Shown here: piece by piece, positions 37,509-46,093 of the stretch
Numbering within the stretch: position 1 is the first letter of the stretch
Layout of the letters: the number at the start of each line of letters is the position of its first letter
DNA from: CAYGDP01 sp964348665
Lineage (GTDB): Bacteria > Verrucomicrobiota > Verrucomicrobiia > Palsa-1439 > CAYGDP01
NCBI GenBank assembly: GCA_964348665.1
Contig: CAYGDP010000001.1
Location: 257,092 to 321,091 of the forward strand
Length of the DNA stretch: 64,000 bases
Direction of reading: 5' to 3'
The notes under the pieces: model-generated
Told to the model about the DNA's origin: nothing
The model's input: the letters and a program-made list of their open reading frames with translations, nothing else
Databases searched by the model: none
Program-made: the position numbers and the translations under genes

Positions 37509-39505
37509 GCAAGATTCCCAATTATTCTCATGAACCATTGACACCGCCGGAGCCAGCCCGTAGGCTGGCGGTTGTGATGACTGCCGCCGAACGCGAGGAG
37601 CGGATTAAATTCCTCGACCTGACGCCACGCGACGCGGAACGCTTGCGCGCGCTACGCCCGCTGCTGGAGCGGCACATTGGCGAGATCGAGGAGGCGTTCT
37701 ACGCGCACCTGCTAAGCTTTCCCGAGCCGCGGCAATTACTGTCCGACCGCACGACAGTCGAGCGGCTCAAACAATTGCAGCGCGCCTATTTACTGCGTAT
37801 TACCGAGGGAACTTTTGACGAGGCGTATTTCGAGGAGCGCCAACGGATCGGCCAGGCGCACGAGCGGGTCGGGCTATCGCCCCGATGGTATTTGATGAGT
37901 TACAGCCTGTATTTCCGGCTGATCGCTCCGCGAATCCACGCGCAGTATGCCTCGCAACCCGACGTGGCGGAGGAGACACTGTTGGCGCTGGAAAAAGTTT
38001 TCATGCTCGACGCTTCGCTGGCGATGGATGCGTATATCGTAAGCGATCGCTGGCGGCGTTTGCATCTCCTCGAAAACGTCTTCAATCAAAGCGCGGATGC
38101 GATTTTGATGGTTTGCGAGGCCAACCGGTTCCGATCCTGGAATCGCGCGGCGGAGGAGTTGTTCGGGTGGCGGGAAGAAGAAATGATTGGCAAGCCATTG
38201 ACGGTTCTGGTGCCGGCCGACCGGATTGAGGCGGGAGAGTTGGATTGGATCCAAAATCAACTCACGGAAAAAGGGAATTGCCGCCTCGAAACCGTCCGCG
38301 TAACGCGCGACGGCCGTTCACTCGACGTGGAAGTGAGCGTAGCGCTGATTCGCGACAGCACGGGACGCACGATTGGGCGCTCGGCGATCCTGCGCGATAT
38401 CACGGCCCGCCGCCGCGCGGCTGCGACCTTGCGCGAGAGCGAAGAGCGATTGCGCTCGGTGATGGACAATGTCGTGGATGGCATCATCACGATCAACGAG
38501 CGCGGCGTCATTCAATCGTTCAATAAATCGGCCGAACGCATTTTTCGGTACACCGCGGAAGAGGTGATCGGCCAAAACGTTTCGATCCTGATGCCGGAAC
38601 CGGACAAGAGCCGTCACGACGGCTACATCCACAATTATATAAAAACCGGCGAAGCGCACATTATCGGTTTTGGCCGCGAAGTCACCGGGCGCCGCAAAGA
38701 CGGCGCAACGTTCCCGATGGACTTAGCCGTTGGGGAGTTTCACTTGGAAGGCAAACGGATGTTCACGGGGGTCGTCCGCGACATCAGCGAGCGAAAGCGG
38801 ATGGAGGAGGAAAAACTGCACGCCGAGCGTCTTGCGCTTATCGGCACGATGTCGGCCAAGCTCGCCCACGAAATCCGCAACCCGCTCACCTCGGTCATTG
38901 TCAACGCCCACCTTCTCACCCGCGAACTCGTGGCGGCGCCGGACGACACCAAATCGTTGTTGCGTTCGATCGATTCCGAGGTGCAACGCATCAAACGAAT
39001 CACAGAGGATTATCTGAAATTCGCGCGACTCCCCGAAGCGCGTCGCAAATTGTCCAGCCTCAACAGCCTGATCGAACGTCAATTACCGCTTGTTCAACCG
39101 TTGCTCGATCAAGCCCGTGTGAAATTGATTCTCGCGCTCGACCCGTCAATGCCGGTCGTGTCCTTGGACGAGGAACAAATCTGGCAAGCAACGCTGAATC
39201 TCGTTCGCAACGCTGTGGACGCGATGCCGGAAGGCGGCACGCTGACCATCCGCACACTCGCCCACCCCGAGAGCGTGACGTTAAGCGTTGGGGACACTGG
39301 GAATGGAATCCCCGATGACCTTCGCGCGAACATCTTCAAACCGTTTTTCAGCACCAAGTCGGGAGGGACGGGCCTGGGCTTGCCTTTAGTCGAGCAAATC
39401 GTCCTTGAACATGAAGGGCAGATCGGATGTGAAAGCACTCTCGGCCATGGGACGACATTCTCGATGGACCTCCCCATCGCAGCCATCCCCACAAAAAAGT
39501 CATGA
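37505..39505 (+). CDS. globin-coupled, FixL-type heme-PAS sensor histidine kinase
   Basis: Start ATG 37505 overlaps the ATPase stop (ATGA); 666 residues. Residues 30-185 are a protoglobin domain with RIGQAHERVGLSPRWYL (H119 the likely proximal heme ligand). PAS1 covers about 186-303. PAS2 (about 310-432) matches the FixL heme pocket: MPEPDKSRHDGYIHNY with H371, HIIGFGREVTGRRKDG with R391, and the H-to-R spacing of 20 is the same as H200-R220 in Bradyrhizobium FixL. HisKA has H455 (AKLAHEIRNPLTS); the ATPase domain has NLVRNAVDAM, GDTGNGIP and GTGLGLPLV. It probably senses O2 and/or NO and phosphorylates the NtrC-type regulator encoded 4 bp overlapping downstream. Confidence 0.92.
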   Translation: MSKIPNYSHEPLTPPEPARRLAVVMTAAEREERIKFLDLTPRDAERLRALRPLLERHIGEIEEAFYAHLLSFPEPRQLLSDRTTVERLKQLQRAYLLRITEGTFDEAYFEERQRIGQAHERVGLSPRWYLMSYSLYFRLIAPRIHAQYASQPDVAEETLLALEKVFMLDASLAMDAYIVSDRWRRLHLLENVFNQSADAILMVCEANRFRSWNRAAEELFGWREEEMIGKPLTVLVPADRIEAGELDWIQNQLTEKGNCRLETVRVTRDGRSLDVEVSVALIRDSTGRTIGRSAILRDITARRRAAATLRESEERLRSVMDNVVDGIITINERGVIQSFNKSAERIFRYTAEEVIGQNVSILMPEPDKSRHDGYIHNYIKTGEAHIIGFGREVTGRRKDGATFPMDLAVGEFHLEGKRMFTGVVRDISERKRMEEEKLHAERLALIGTMSAKLAHEIRNPLTSVIVNAHLLTRELVAAPDDTKSLLRSIDSEVQRIKRITEDYLKFARLPEARRKLSSLNSLIERQLPLVQPLLDQARVKLILALDPSMPVVSLDEEQIWQATLNLVRNAVDAMPEGGTLTIRTLAHPESVTLSVGDTGNGIPDDLRANIFKPFFSTKSGGTGLGLPLVEQIVLEHEGQIGCESTLGHGTTFSMDLPIAAIPTKKS

Positions 39506-40887
39506 AAACGAAAGTACAAATTGTATTGGTGGACGACGAAGAAGCCCTCTGCCGCGCCGTTGGAAGACTTCTCTCCCAGGAGGGATACGCTGTAACGACC
39601 TACGGCTCGGCGCAGGAAGCCCTCGACATGCAGGACTGGGCGAGAGCGGATTTGCTGATCACCGATCTGTTGATGCCGCAGATGGACGGCATCGAGCTGC
39701 TGAAGCGGGTCAAGGAAAAACAACCCGCTTTGGAAGCGATCATGATCACCGCGCATGGCACGGTCGAGCGCGCCGTGGAAGCAATGCGACTGGGCGCATA
39801 CGATTTCATTGAAAAGCCGATTGACCCCAATGCCATGATCAAAGCGGTGGCGAAAGCGGTGGAAAAACGTCGGCTTGTCGCCGAAAACCGCCGGCTGCGC
39901 GAACAGTTGGCGCGAAAAATGGGCGAAGAATCGCTCGTCGGCAATGCCGCTTCGATGGTGGTCGTGAAAAAACTCATCCGCCAAATCGCCCCCAGTGACG
40001 TGAGCGTATTGATCCAGGGCGAGAGCGGCACCGGAAAGGAAATCATCGCCGACATCATCCACACCCTTAGCCCACGAGCCAGCGCACCGCTGGTGAAGAT
40101 CAGTTGCGCCGCCATACCCGAAACATTGTTGGAGAGCGAATTGTTCGGCTACGAAAAAGGCGCATTCACCGGCGCCGTTGGCTCGAAGCTCGGCAAGTTC
40201 GAGTTGGCGCACAGCGGCTCGCTGTTCCTCGACGAGATTGCCGAGATGAGCACCGCGTTGCAAGCCAAGCTGCTGCGCGTGTTGCAAGACGGCCGGGTAC
40301 AGAGACTCGGCAGCACCCGCGACGTGCAGACCGACGTGCGCATTGTCAGCGCCACCCACGTGGATTTGCGGCATGCCATTGAAGAAAAAAAATTCCGGGA
40401 AGACCTTTATTACCGGCTCAATGTCATCCAGATCAACCTGCCGCCGTTGCGCGATCGTCGAGAGGACATCCCGCTCTTGGCGGATCATTTCCTTCAAAAA
40501 CACGCCAGCCGGATGCAGAAAGAGGTTCGACAAATCACCGCCGGCGCGATGCAGCAACTTCTCGAGTATGAATGGCCGGGTAACGTCCGCGAGTTGGAGA
40601 ACGTTCTCCAACGCGCCCTCGCGCTGGCCGCGGGCGACGCGATCGAGCAATTTGAGATTCACGCGCCGCGTCCCTCCACGCGCGGACTCGGCAGCAAAGG
40701 CGCGCAATTTCAAATCCCGCACGGCACACCGTTAAGCGAGGCGGAAGACCACATCATCGCCGAAACGCTGAAACAATGCGGGGGCAACAAAGAAAAAGCG
40801 GCGTACCTGCTGGGCATCACCTCGCGCACCCTCTTGCGCTGGACAAAGCGGACCGAGGGGAAGAATACTCCTAAGACACTGAAGTAA
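39502..40887 (+). CDS. NtrC-family sigma-54 response regulator
   Basis: 461 residues in three domains. The receiver has DDEE at 11-14, phospho-acceptor D55 (LLITDLLMPQMDG) and K105. The AAA+ domain has Walker A GESGTGKE at 173-180, the sigma-54 contact loop GAFTGA at 220-225, and SLFLDEIAEM. The C-terminal Fis-type helix-turn-helix is at about 415-450 (DHIIAETLKQCGGNKEKAAY, then LLGITSRTLLRWTK). The start overlaps the kinase stop, so it is the cognate regulator. It is the obvious candidate for binding the CGACA/TGTC sites upstream of the -24/-12 promoters in this window, including that of its own operon. Confidence 0.95.
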   Translation: MKTKVQIVLVDDEEALCRAVGRLLSQEGYAVTTYGSAQEALDMQDWARADLLITDLLMPQMDGIELLKRVKEKQPALEAIMITAHGTVERAVEAMRLGAYDFIEKPIDPNAMIKAVAKAVEKRRLVAENRRLREQLARKMGEESLVGNAASMVVVKKLIRQIAPSDVSVLIQGESGTGKEIIADIIHTLSPRASAPLVKISCAAIPETLLESELFGYEKGAFTGAVGSKLGKFELAHSGSLFLDEIAEMSTALQAKLLRVLQDGRVQRLGSTRDVQTDVRIVSATHVDLRHAIEEKKFREDLYYRLNVIQINLPPLRDRREDIPLLADHFLQKHASRMQKEVRQITAGAMQQLLEYEWPGNVRELENVLQRALALAAGDAIEQFEIHAPRPSTRGLGSKGAQFQIPHGTPLSEAEDHIIAETLKQCGGNKEKAAYLLGITSRTLLRWTKRTEGKNTPKTLK

Positions 40888-41021
40888 AGCAATGCCGTTG
40901 GGGAGATTTTTTCGTCAGGATCTACAAGGCGCCGTCAAAATCCGGCCGAGAAAAGGTTTTCAAACAGGCTGATTTATAAAGCTGGATCGGTGTCGCCACG
41001 ATCTCCAAACTGTCCTCTCGG

Positions 41022-41105
41022 CGACACCCTGTCCGACACGATGTCCGAAATGGATTCGATCCGAGGGAATTTCCCGCACGAAATCGGCGTGGCATCTGGC
41101 GTGCT
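41022..41105 (+). promoter_or_regulatory. sigma-54 promoter 1 with activator site, upstream of the FG-GAP gene
   Basis: Activator site CGACA-CCC-T-GT-CCGACA-CGA-TGTC starts at 41022; middle box GGGAATTTCCCGCACGA at 41065-41081; -24/-12 element TGGCATCTGGCGTGCT at 41090-41105. An extra inverted repeat GGTGTCGCC/GGCGACACC (40989-40997 and 41020-41028) adds more half-sites. The 358-bp gap 40888-41245 holds this promoter and a broken receiver gene. No terminator was seen after the NtrC-type gene. Confidence 0.8.
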
Positions 41106-41186
41106 TTTCGAATGAGCGCGATGATTAAGCCAAAGATTTTGTTGGTGAACGGGGACGAGGATTCGAGCACCGCGCTGGTTGTCCGA
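41022..41186 (+). repeat. direct repeat of promoter plus receiver 5' end, copy 1
   Basis: About 165 bases, similar to 45099-45263 throughout (activator site, middle box, -24/-12, start codon and first 21 codons of a receiver gene). Similarity stops abruptly near 41186, where the FG-GAP gene region begins. The two copies bracket that gene. Confidence 0.8.
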
Positions 41187-41249
41187 TTTCGAGCGAAGCT
41201 TATTTTATCAGGTTCTATCGCGTGTGTGATGAAAAACTTTTTCCCATGA
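41121..41249 (+). pseudogene. truncated receiver gene (5' end only)
   Basis: ATG 41121 opens MIKPKILLVNGDEDSSTALV, nearly identical to the start of the intact receiver at 45198 (MTKPKILLVNGDEDSSAALA). After about codon 21 the match is lost, and the frame ends at a stop at 41247-41249. The SD has changed from GGAG to TGAG. It is a broken copy left upstream of the FG-GAP gene. Confidence 0.8.
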
Positions 41250-44200
41250 ACTATCGTTGCCATCAGAAAATACAGTTGCGAGGAAATGAGACTTGGCGTG
41301 GAAGTGGAGTGAGTTCCACCGTGTCGTCTCGGCGACAACCACACCATTTCCGGCATAATACTATTTTGATGGTTGAGGTGCTGGAGGAGCGACTCGCGCC
41401 GGCGACGGGTGATCTCGAATTGACATTTGGCAATGGTGGCGTGGTATCGCAGTCGGAGGGCAATGGAGGTTCGAGCCCTATCGCGTTCGAGGTAATACTC
41501 TCGATGGCCAGTACCCAGCCGGTCACGGTTGACTATGCCACGGAGGACGGCATGGCCTTGGTCGCGGACAACGATTACGTGAGCACGAGTGGCACAGTTA
41601 CGTTCAACCCCGGGATAACCAGTCAGACGATCAACGTGACGGTCAATGGGGACACGAAATTTGAGACCGATGAAGATTTCACGGTCACTTTGAGCAATCC
41701 GACCAACGATCTCTTCGGAGCGGCAGCCAATTTTGCCGCGGGATTGGGAATGGTGACCGTCACGGCGGGAGATTTCAATGAAGATGGAAATCTGGATTTG
41801 GCGACGGCAAACGCTCTCGGCCACAATGTCTCGGTCTTAACGGGGAACGGGTCGGGTGGTTTTGGGGAACCTGTCAATTTTAGCGCGGGGACGAATCCGC
41901 ACTCCGTTGCTGTAGGGGATTTCAATGGGGATGGGAACCTGGACTTAGCGACCGCCAATGAGGGCAGTAACAATGTCTCTATTTTGCTGGGCAATGGGGC
42001 GGGCGGTTTTAGTGCGGCGACGAATTTTGGCGCGGGGACGAATCCGTACTCCGTTGTGGTGACAGACTTTAATGAAGATGGCAACCTCGACTTGGCGACG
42101 GCAAATTTTATCAGCAACAATGTCTCCATTCTGATCGGGGATGGATCGGGCAATTTTGGTGAAGCAACTCATTTCGGCGTGGATGCCGGCCCGGTCTTTG
42201 TCACGAAAGGAGATTTCAACGAGGATGGAAACCAGGACTTGGCCACGGCTAATTATTCCAGCGACAGTTTCTCGGTCTTGCTGGGGAACGGAGTGGGCAG
42301 TTTTGGTTCGGCAACAAATTTTGGCGCGGGGACGAATCCGCGTTCCATCGCGGCGGGAGATTTCAATGGAGACGGCAATCTCGATTTGGCGGTGGCAAAC
42401 GACAGCGGCAATAATGTTTCGATTAGCGTGGGCAATGGGGCGGGTGGTTTTGGCGTGGTGACCAATGTTGGCGTGGGAATGAATCCCTACTCCGTTGTGG
42501 TGGGAGATTTCAACGGGGACGGCAACCTCGACCTAGCGACGGCAAATTATGGCAATCAGAAAGTCTCGGTATTGGTTGGCAATGGTTCGGGCAATTTTGG
42601 TGAAGCAACCGATTTTAGCGTAGGGACGAATCCGCGCGCGATTGTCGTGGGGGATTTCAATGAGGATGGCATCCAGGACTTAGCCACGGCAAACAACACG
42701 AGCAACAATGTCTCGATCGTATTGGGCGTGGCTGCAGTGGGTTTCAACACGGAAACCGACGATCTCTTCGGTGCGGCCACTAATTTTACGGCGATGGCGA
42801 ACCCACACTTCAATGCGGTGGGGGATTTTAATGAGGATGGCAACCTCGATTTGGTGACGGCCAACATCAACAGCAACAATGTCGCGATTTTGATTGGGAA
42901 TGGAGCGGGGGATTTTGGTGAGGCCACTTATTTTGGCGCGGGGACCGGACCAGTCTTCGTTGTCGTGGGTGATTTCAATGAGGATGGCACGCAGGACTTG
43001 GCCACGGCAAATTGGTTCAACAGTGATACCGTCTCGATTATGATTGGGGATGGGACGGGTATTTTTGGCGCTGCTACCAGTTTTGGGGTGGGCGCGGGAC
43101 CGCACGCCATCGCGGTGGGAGATTTTAACGGCGATGCCAACCTAGACTTGGCCACGGCCAATTACTACGGCAATACTGTCTCGATATTATTGGGCAATGG
43201 AGCAGGCGGGTTTGGCTCGGCTACAAATTTTGCGGCGGGAACGGGGACGACTTCTGTTGCGGTGGGGGATTTCAATGGGGATGGCAGACAGGATTTGGCG
43301 ACAGCCAACTACGGCGGCAACAACGTCTCGATTTTGATCGGCGATGGCGCGGGTGGTTTTGGTGCGACAACATATTTTGGCGTGGGGACAGGTCCGACTT
43401 CTGTTGCGGTGGAAGATTTCAATCAGGATGGCAACCAAGACTTGGCAACATCCAATTATGACAGCAACAATGTCTCGATCTTGATCGGAGATGGGTCGGG
43501 CAGTTTTGGCACGGCAACTCATTTTGGCACGGGGACAGGCCCGTTTCCGTTTGCGGTGGGAGATTTCAATGGAGATAGCAATCAAGACGTAGCGACGGCC
43601 AATTATGGCGGCAACAGTGTCTCGGTGTTGATCGGGGATGGGGCGGGCGGTTTTGGCACGGCCACCGATTTTGCCGTCGGGACGACCCCGTACTCCGTTG
43701 CGGCAGGAGATTTCAATGGGAATGGCAGACAGGATTTGGCAACGGCCAATTGGGGTAGTAGCAATGTCTCGATTCTACTGAACCAAGGCGCCGTGCGTTG
43801 GGAAACAATCAGCGCCACGGGAACAATCCAGAATGATGATGTTGAATTTCCGCACCCGAATGAAGTTCGATTCTCCGCCGCCACTTTCACGATTTCGGAA
43901 GCTGGGAAAGCGCTCAACGTCACTCTCTCAAGAACCGGCGACACCGCGGACGCTGTTTCGGTATTGTTCTCTACCAGCAACGGATCAGCGACGGCGGGCG
44001 CGGACTTCACGACGACCGTCGCCACAGTCAATTTTGCGGCAGGGCAAACCAGCAACACCGTGCCAGTGCCGATCCTCAACGACGGCGCCTTTGAGGGTCC
44101 GGAGACGATCAATCTGACGCTTACTAACTCGCAAGGCGGGGTCACTCTCGGCGCGCCCGCCACCGCGATGATCACCATCACCGACAACGATACCGCTCTG

Positions 44201-44986
44201 AACAGCTATTTCACGGACCCTGATGGCGATCTCGTCAATCTCTCTCTGAAAGGCGCGGGCACCATGCAGGTGAGCACCGTTGACGGTGAAACCCGTATCA
44301 CACTCACCAACACGGACACGCTCACCAGTACGCTCGGCATCAAAGTCAAAAAAACGCTCGCCGGTGATGGACAAGCCAACCTCACGGAGGTAACCGGCAA
44401 TGGCGGGCTGCGCGGCATTAGCGGCAAGACTGCCAACATCGTTGGCGACGGAGTTTCGCTGCTGGGCGCGCTGATCAGCGTCGCCGTGCGTGACATCAAC
44501 GCCGACATCATCGCCGGTGGAACACCCGCCACACTGACGACTTTCAAAATCCACTCCATCGGCGATGGAGTAACCGTTGACCTCGATAGTTCCATCAAGA
44601 GCCTCGCGGCGGCCCGCGTCGGTCGCGCAATCATTCTTGCGCCCAGCATCGGCAGTATCAGCGTCAAGGGCGATTCCAAAGCGACGCCCCCAATCGCCGG
44701 TGATTTTGCCGCAGACGTAACGCTGTCTGGAGCGGGGATGCTGCCGGGCAAAGCTACCTTGGGCAAAATGAGTGTGGCTGGCACATTCCGCGACGCATGG
44801 ATTTCAGTCGTTGGGATGGTCGGCAGCGTCACATTCGCGACCGTCGAAACTGACAATGACAGCAATCCTTTTGGCATCGAAGCCACGAGCATCGGAAAAG
44901 TCTCGGTCGCCAATCCCAGCTTTGCCTGGAATCCCCTCGGCGCTGCAGACCAATTCAGTGGAGATTTTCACGTAATTAATGTCTAA
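41246..44986 (+). CDS. large secreted/surface protein with Calx-beta domains and 14 FG-GAP/VCBS repeats
   Basis: About 1246 residues from ATG 41246; GTG 41222 is an alternative. The N-terminus has VEVLEERLAPATGDLELTFG, the LEERLAPAT signature found at the start of many PVC exported giants. A Calx-beta domain follows (VTVDYATEDGMALVADNDYV, FETDEDFTVTLSNP). Fourteen repeats of about 48 residues contain the calcium-binding D-x-N-x-D-G-N-x-D loop (GDFNEDGNLDLATAN). A second Calx-beta domain follows (EVRFSAATFTISEAGKALNV, NLTLTNSQGGVTLG), then a region of about 260 residues I do not recognise. Likely a calcium-dependent adhesin or matrix protein. It lies just downstream of sigma-54 promoter 1. Confidence 0.85.
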   Translation: MNYRCHQKIQLRGNETWRGSGVSSTVSSRRQPHHFRHNTILMVEVLEERLAPATGDLELTFGNGGVVSQSEGNGGSSPIAFEVILSMASTQPVTVDYATEDGMALVADNDYVSTSGTVTFNPGITSQTINVTVNGDTKFETDEDFTVTLSNPTNDLFGAAANFAAGLGMVTVTAGDFNEDGNLDLATANALGHNVSVLTGNGSGGFGEPVNFSAGTNPHSVAVGDFNGDGNLDLATANEGSNNVSILLGNGAGGFSAATNFGAGTNPYSVVVTDFNEDGNLDLATANFISNNVSILIGDGSGNFGEATHFGVDAGPVFVTKGDFNEDGNQDLATANYSSDSFSVLLGNGVGSFGSATNFGAGTNPRSIAAGDFNGDGNLDLAVANDSGNNVSISVGNGAGGFGVVTNVGVGMNPYSVVVGDFNGDGNLDLATANYGNQKVSVLVGNGSGNFGEATDFSVGTNPRAIVVGDFNEDGIQDLATANNTSNNVSIVLGVAAVGFNTETDDLFGAATNFTAMANPHFNAVGDFNEDGNLDLVTANINSNNVAILIGNGAGDFGEATYFGAGTGPVFVVVGDFNEDGTQDLATANWFNSDTVSIMIGDGTGIFGAATSFGVGAGPHAIAVGDFNGDANLDLATANYYGNTVSILLGNGAGGFGSATNFAAGTGTTSVAVGDFNGDGRQDLATANYGGNNVSILIGDGAGGFGATTYFGVGTGPTSVAVEDFNQDGNQDLATSNYDSNNVSILIGDGSGSFGTATHFGTGTGPFPFAVGDFNGDSNQDVATANYGGNSVSVLIGDGAGGFGTATDFAVGTTPYSVAAGDFNGNGRQDLATANWGSSNVSILLNQGAVRWETISATGTIQNDDVEFPHPNEVRFSAATFTISEAGKALNVTLSRTGDTADAVSVLFSTSNGSATAGADFTTTVATVNFAAGQTSNTVPVPILNDGAFEGPETINLTLTNSQGGVTLGAPATAMITITDNDTALNSYFTDPDGDLVNLSLKGAGTMQVSTVDGETRITLTNTDTLTSTLGIKVKKTLAGDGQANLTEVTGNGGLRGISGKTANIVGDGVSLLGALISVAVRDINADIIAGGTPATLTTFKIHSIGDGVTVDLDSSIKSLAAARVGRAIILAPSIGSISVKGDSKATPPIAGDFAADVTLSGAGMLPGKATLGKMSVAGTFRDAWISVVGMVGSVTFATVETDNDSNPFGIEATSIGKVSVANPSFAWNPLGAADQFSGDFHVINV
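41715..43790 (+). repeat. tandem FG-GAP coding repeats
   Basis: Fourteen degenerate tandem units of about 144-147 bp, each encoding one FG-GAP/VCBS blade with GDFN-x-DGN-x-DLATAN. The unit after the seventh restarts with ETDDLFGAATNF, echoing the array's first unit (TNDLFGAAANF), which suggests the second half arose by duplicating the first. Confidence 0.85.
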
Positions 44987-45098
44987 GTTACACATACTCT
45001 TAGCATTAGCACTCGATCACAAGTGACGGATCGGCAAAATAAAAAAAAGAGTGAGCCAAGCGTTCATCAGAACAACTGCAACAGTTTTGTCCGAATCC

Positions 45099-45182
45099 TG
45101 ACACCCTTTCCGACACGATGTCCGAATTGTATCCGATCCGAGGGAATTTCCAGCACGAAAACGGCGTGGCACTGGGCGTGCT
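45099..45182 (+). promoter_or_regulatory. sigma-54 promoter 2 with activator site (receiver/usp/hsp20 operon)
   Basis: Activator site TGACA-CCC-T-TT-CCGACA-CGA-TGTC from 45099; middle box GGGAATTTCCAGCACGA ending at 45158; -24/-12 element TGGCACTGGGCGTGCT at 45167-45182, close to the canonical TGGCAC-N5-TTGCW. Activator-to-promoter distance is 68 bp, the same as promoters 1 and 4. The gap 44987-45098 holds nothing else visible. Confidence 0.85.
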
Positions 45183-45263
45183 TTTCGAAGGAGCGCGATG
45201 ACTAAGCCAAAGATTTTGTTGGTGAACGGGGACGAGGATTCGAGCGCCGCGCTGGCTGTCAGC
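45099..45263 (+). repeat. direct repeat of promoter plus receiver 5' end, copy 2
   Basis: This is the intact counterpart of 41022-41186. Here the receiver gene continues as a full reading frame, so copy 2 is probably the original and copy 1 the duplicate. Confidence 0.75.
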
Positions 45264-45635
45264 CTGGCCGATGCTGGTTACGAGGTCGTTCTGGAAGGTG
45301 ACTCGGTCAGCGCGGCGGATTTTCTCTGGCGTAATCGCGGTTCGGTGGACGGAGTGGTGTTGGAAGTGTCGTGCCTCTGCGGATGCGGGGACGGCGATCG
45401 AATGGTGCTGGGAATCAGAGCGGCCGCGCCAACGGTGCCGGTGATTGTCTTGAGCGGTGATGGCTGTCGCAAGGAACAGGAAGAGGCGTGGCGATACGGA
45501 GTCTTCGGATGCCTGCGACGGTCGGCGGACCCGATCGACGTGGTGAAAATGATGCGCTGGGCGTTGCGCGATTCTTGCGCGTGCACGGTCGGACGCGACG
45601 CCTGCTTGCGTTGTCAGGAGGATTTGACCGTATGA
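45198..45635 (+). CDS. stand-alone receiver-like protein with Glu at the phosphorylation site and Cys-rich tail
   Basis: 145 residues. PKILLVNGDEDSSAALAVSL and the alternating pattern match CheY-like receivers, but the phospho-Asp position is E56 (VDGVVLEVS), the switch Ser is kept (VIVLSGDG), and the usual Lys is Arg (GCLRRSADP). Glu at this site often mimics phosphorylation, so the protein may be permanently 'on' or non-signalling. Cysteines cluster at CLCGCGDG and in the tail (SCACTVGRDACLRC), which could bind metal. SD AAGGAG precedes ATG 45198; the stop overlaps the next start (ATGA). Confidence 0.8.
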   Translation: MTKPKILLVNGDEDSSAALAVSLADAGYEVVLEGDSVSAADFLWRNRGSVDGVVLEVSCLCGCGDGDRMVLGIRAAAPTVPVIVLSGDGCRKEQEEAWRYGVFGCLRRSADPIDVVKMMRWALRDSCACTVGRDACLRCQEDLTV

Positions 45636-46093
45636 AAGTGCTCATTACGACCGATGCCTCGCCGCTAGGCGGCGCTGCCGTGCGCGCAGCATCGAAACGT
45701 CATTGGCCGCCGGGGACCCATTTTCGTTTAGTGACGGTGGTGTCGCCGATGCCTGTTTTTGCGACGACACCCGAAACACAAATTGAGGCTGGGAAGTTTT
45801 TTGCATCGGCAAGAAAATCAATCGAGCGCGCCACCGCAATCACCGCAGGAAACCTGAAACGACGCGGGCGAAAAGTTTCTTATGTGGTACGCGAGGGTGC
45901 CATTGCGGATGAAATTACCGACGAGGCGCGGCGATGGGGTGCGAACTTAATCATGGTCGGAACGCACGCGCGAAAACCGATCTCACGATTTTTGCTTGGC
46001 TCGGTCGCCCAGCGTGTCGCGCTCACCGCGCCCTGCTCGGTGGAACTGGTGCGCGAGAGGCAGATCGCAAATGGAAACGGAGGTGCGCCATGA
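45632..46093 (+). CDS. universal stress protein
   Basis: 153 residues from ATG 45632 (SD CAGGAGG), overlapping the receiver stop. It begins MKVLITTDASPLGGAAVRAA and ends GTHARKPISRFLLGSVAQRV, ALTAPCSVELV. The second loop glycine is Ala, so ATP binding is doubtful. Closest in this window to the proteins at 30559 and 33601. The start overlap and ATGA end place it inside the promoter-2 operon. Confidence 0.9.
   Translation: MKVLITTDASPLGGAAVRAASKRHWPPGTHFRLVTVVSPMPVFATTPETQIEAGKFFASARKSIERATAITAGNLKRRGRKVSYVVREGAIADEITDEARRWGANLIMVGTHARKPISRFLLGSVAQRVALTAPCSVELVRERQIANGNGGAP

Noticed and set aside
39109..40722. 537-codon minus-strand frame
   Set aside because: Antisense to the NtrC-type regulator and kinase, both with full conserved motifs; no motif in the shadow.
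41715..43790. Tandem repeats as a CRISPR or non-coding satellite
   Set aside because: Units are about 145 bp, degenerate, and keep one open frame encoding FG-GAP calcium-binding blades.
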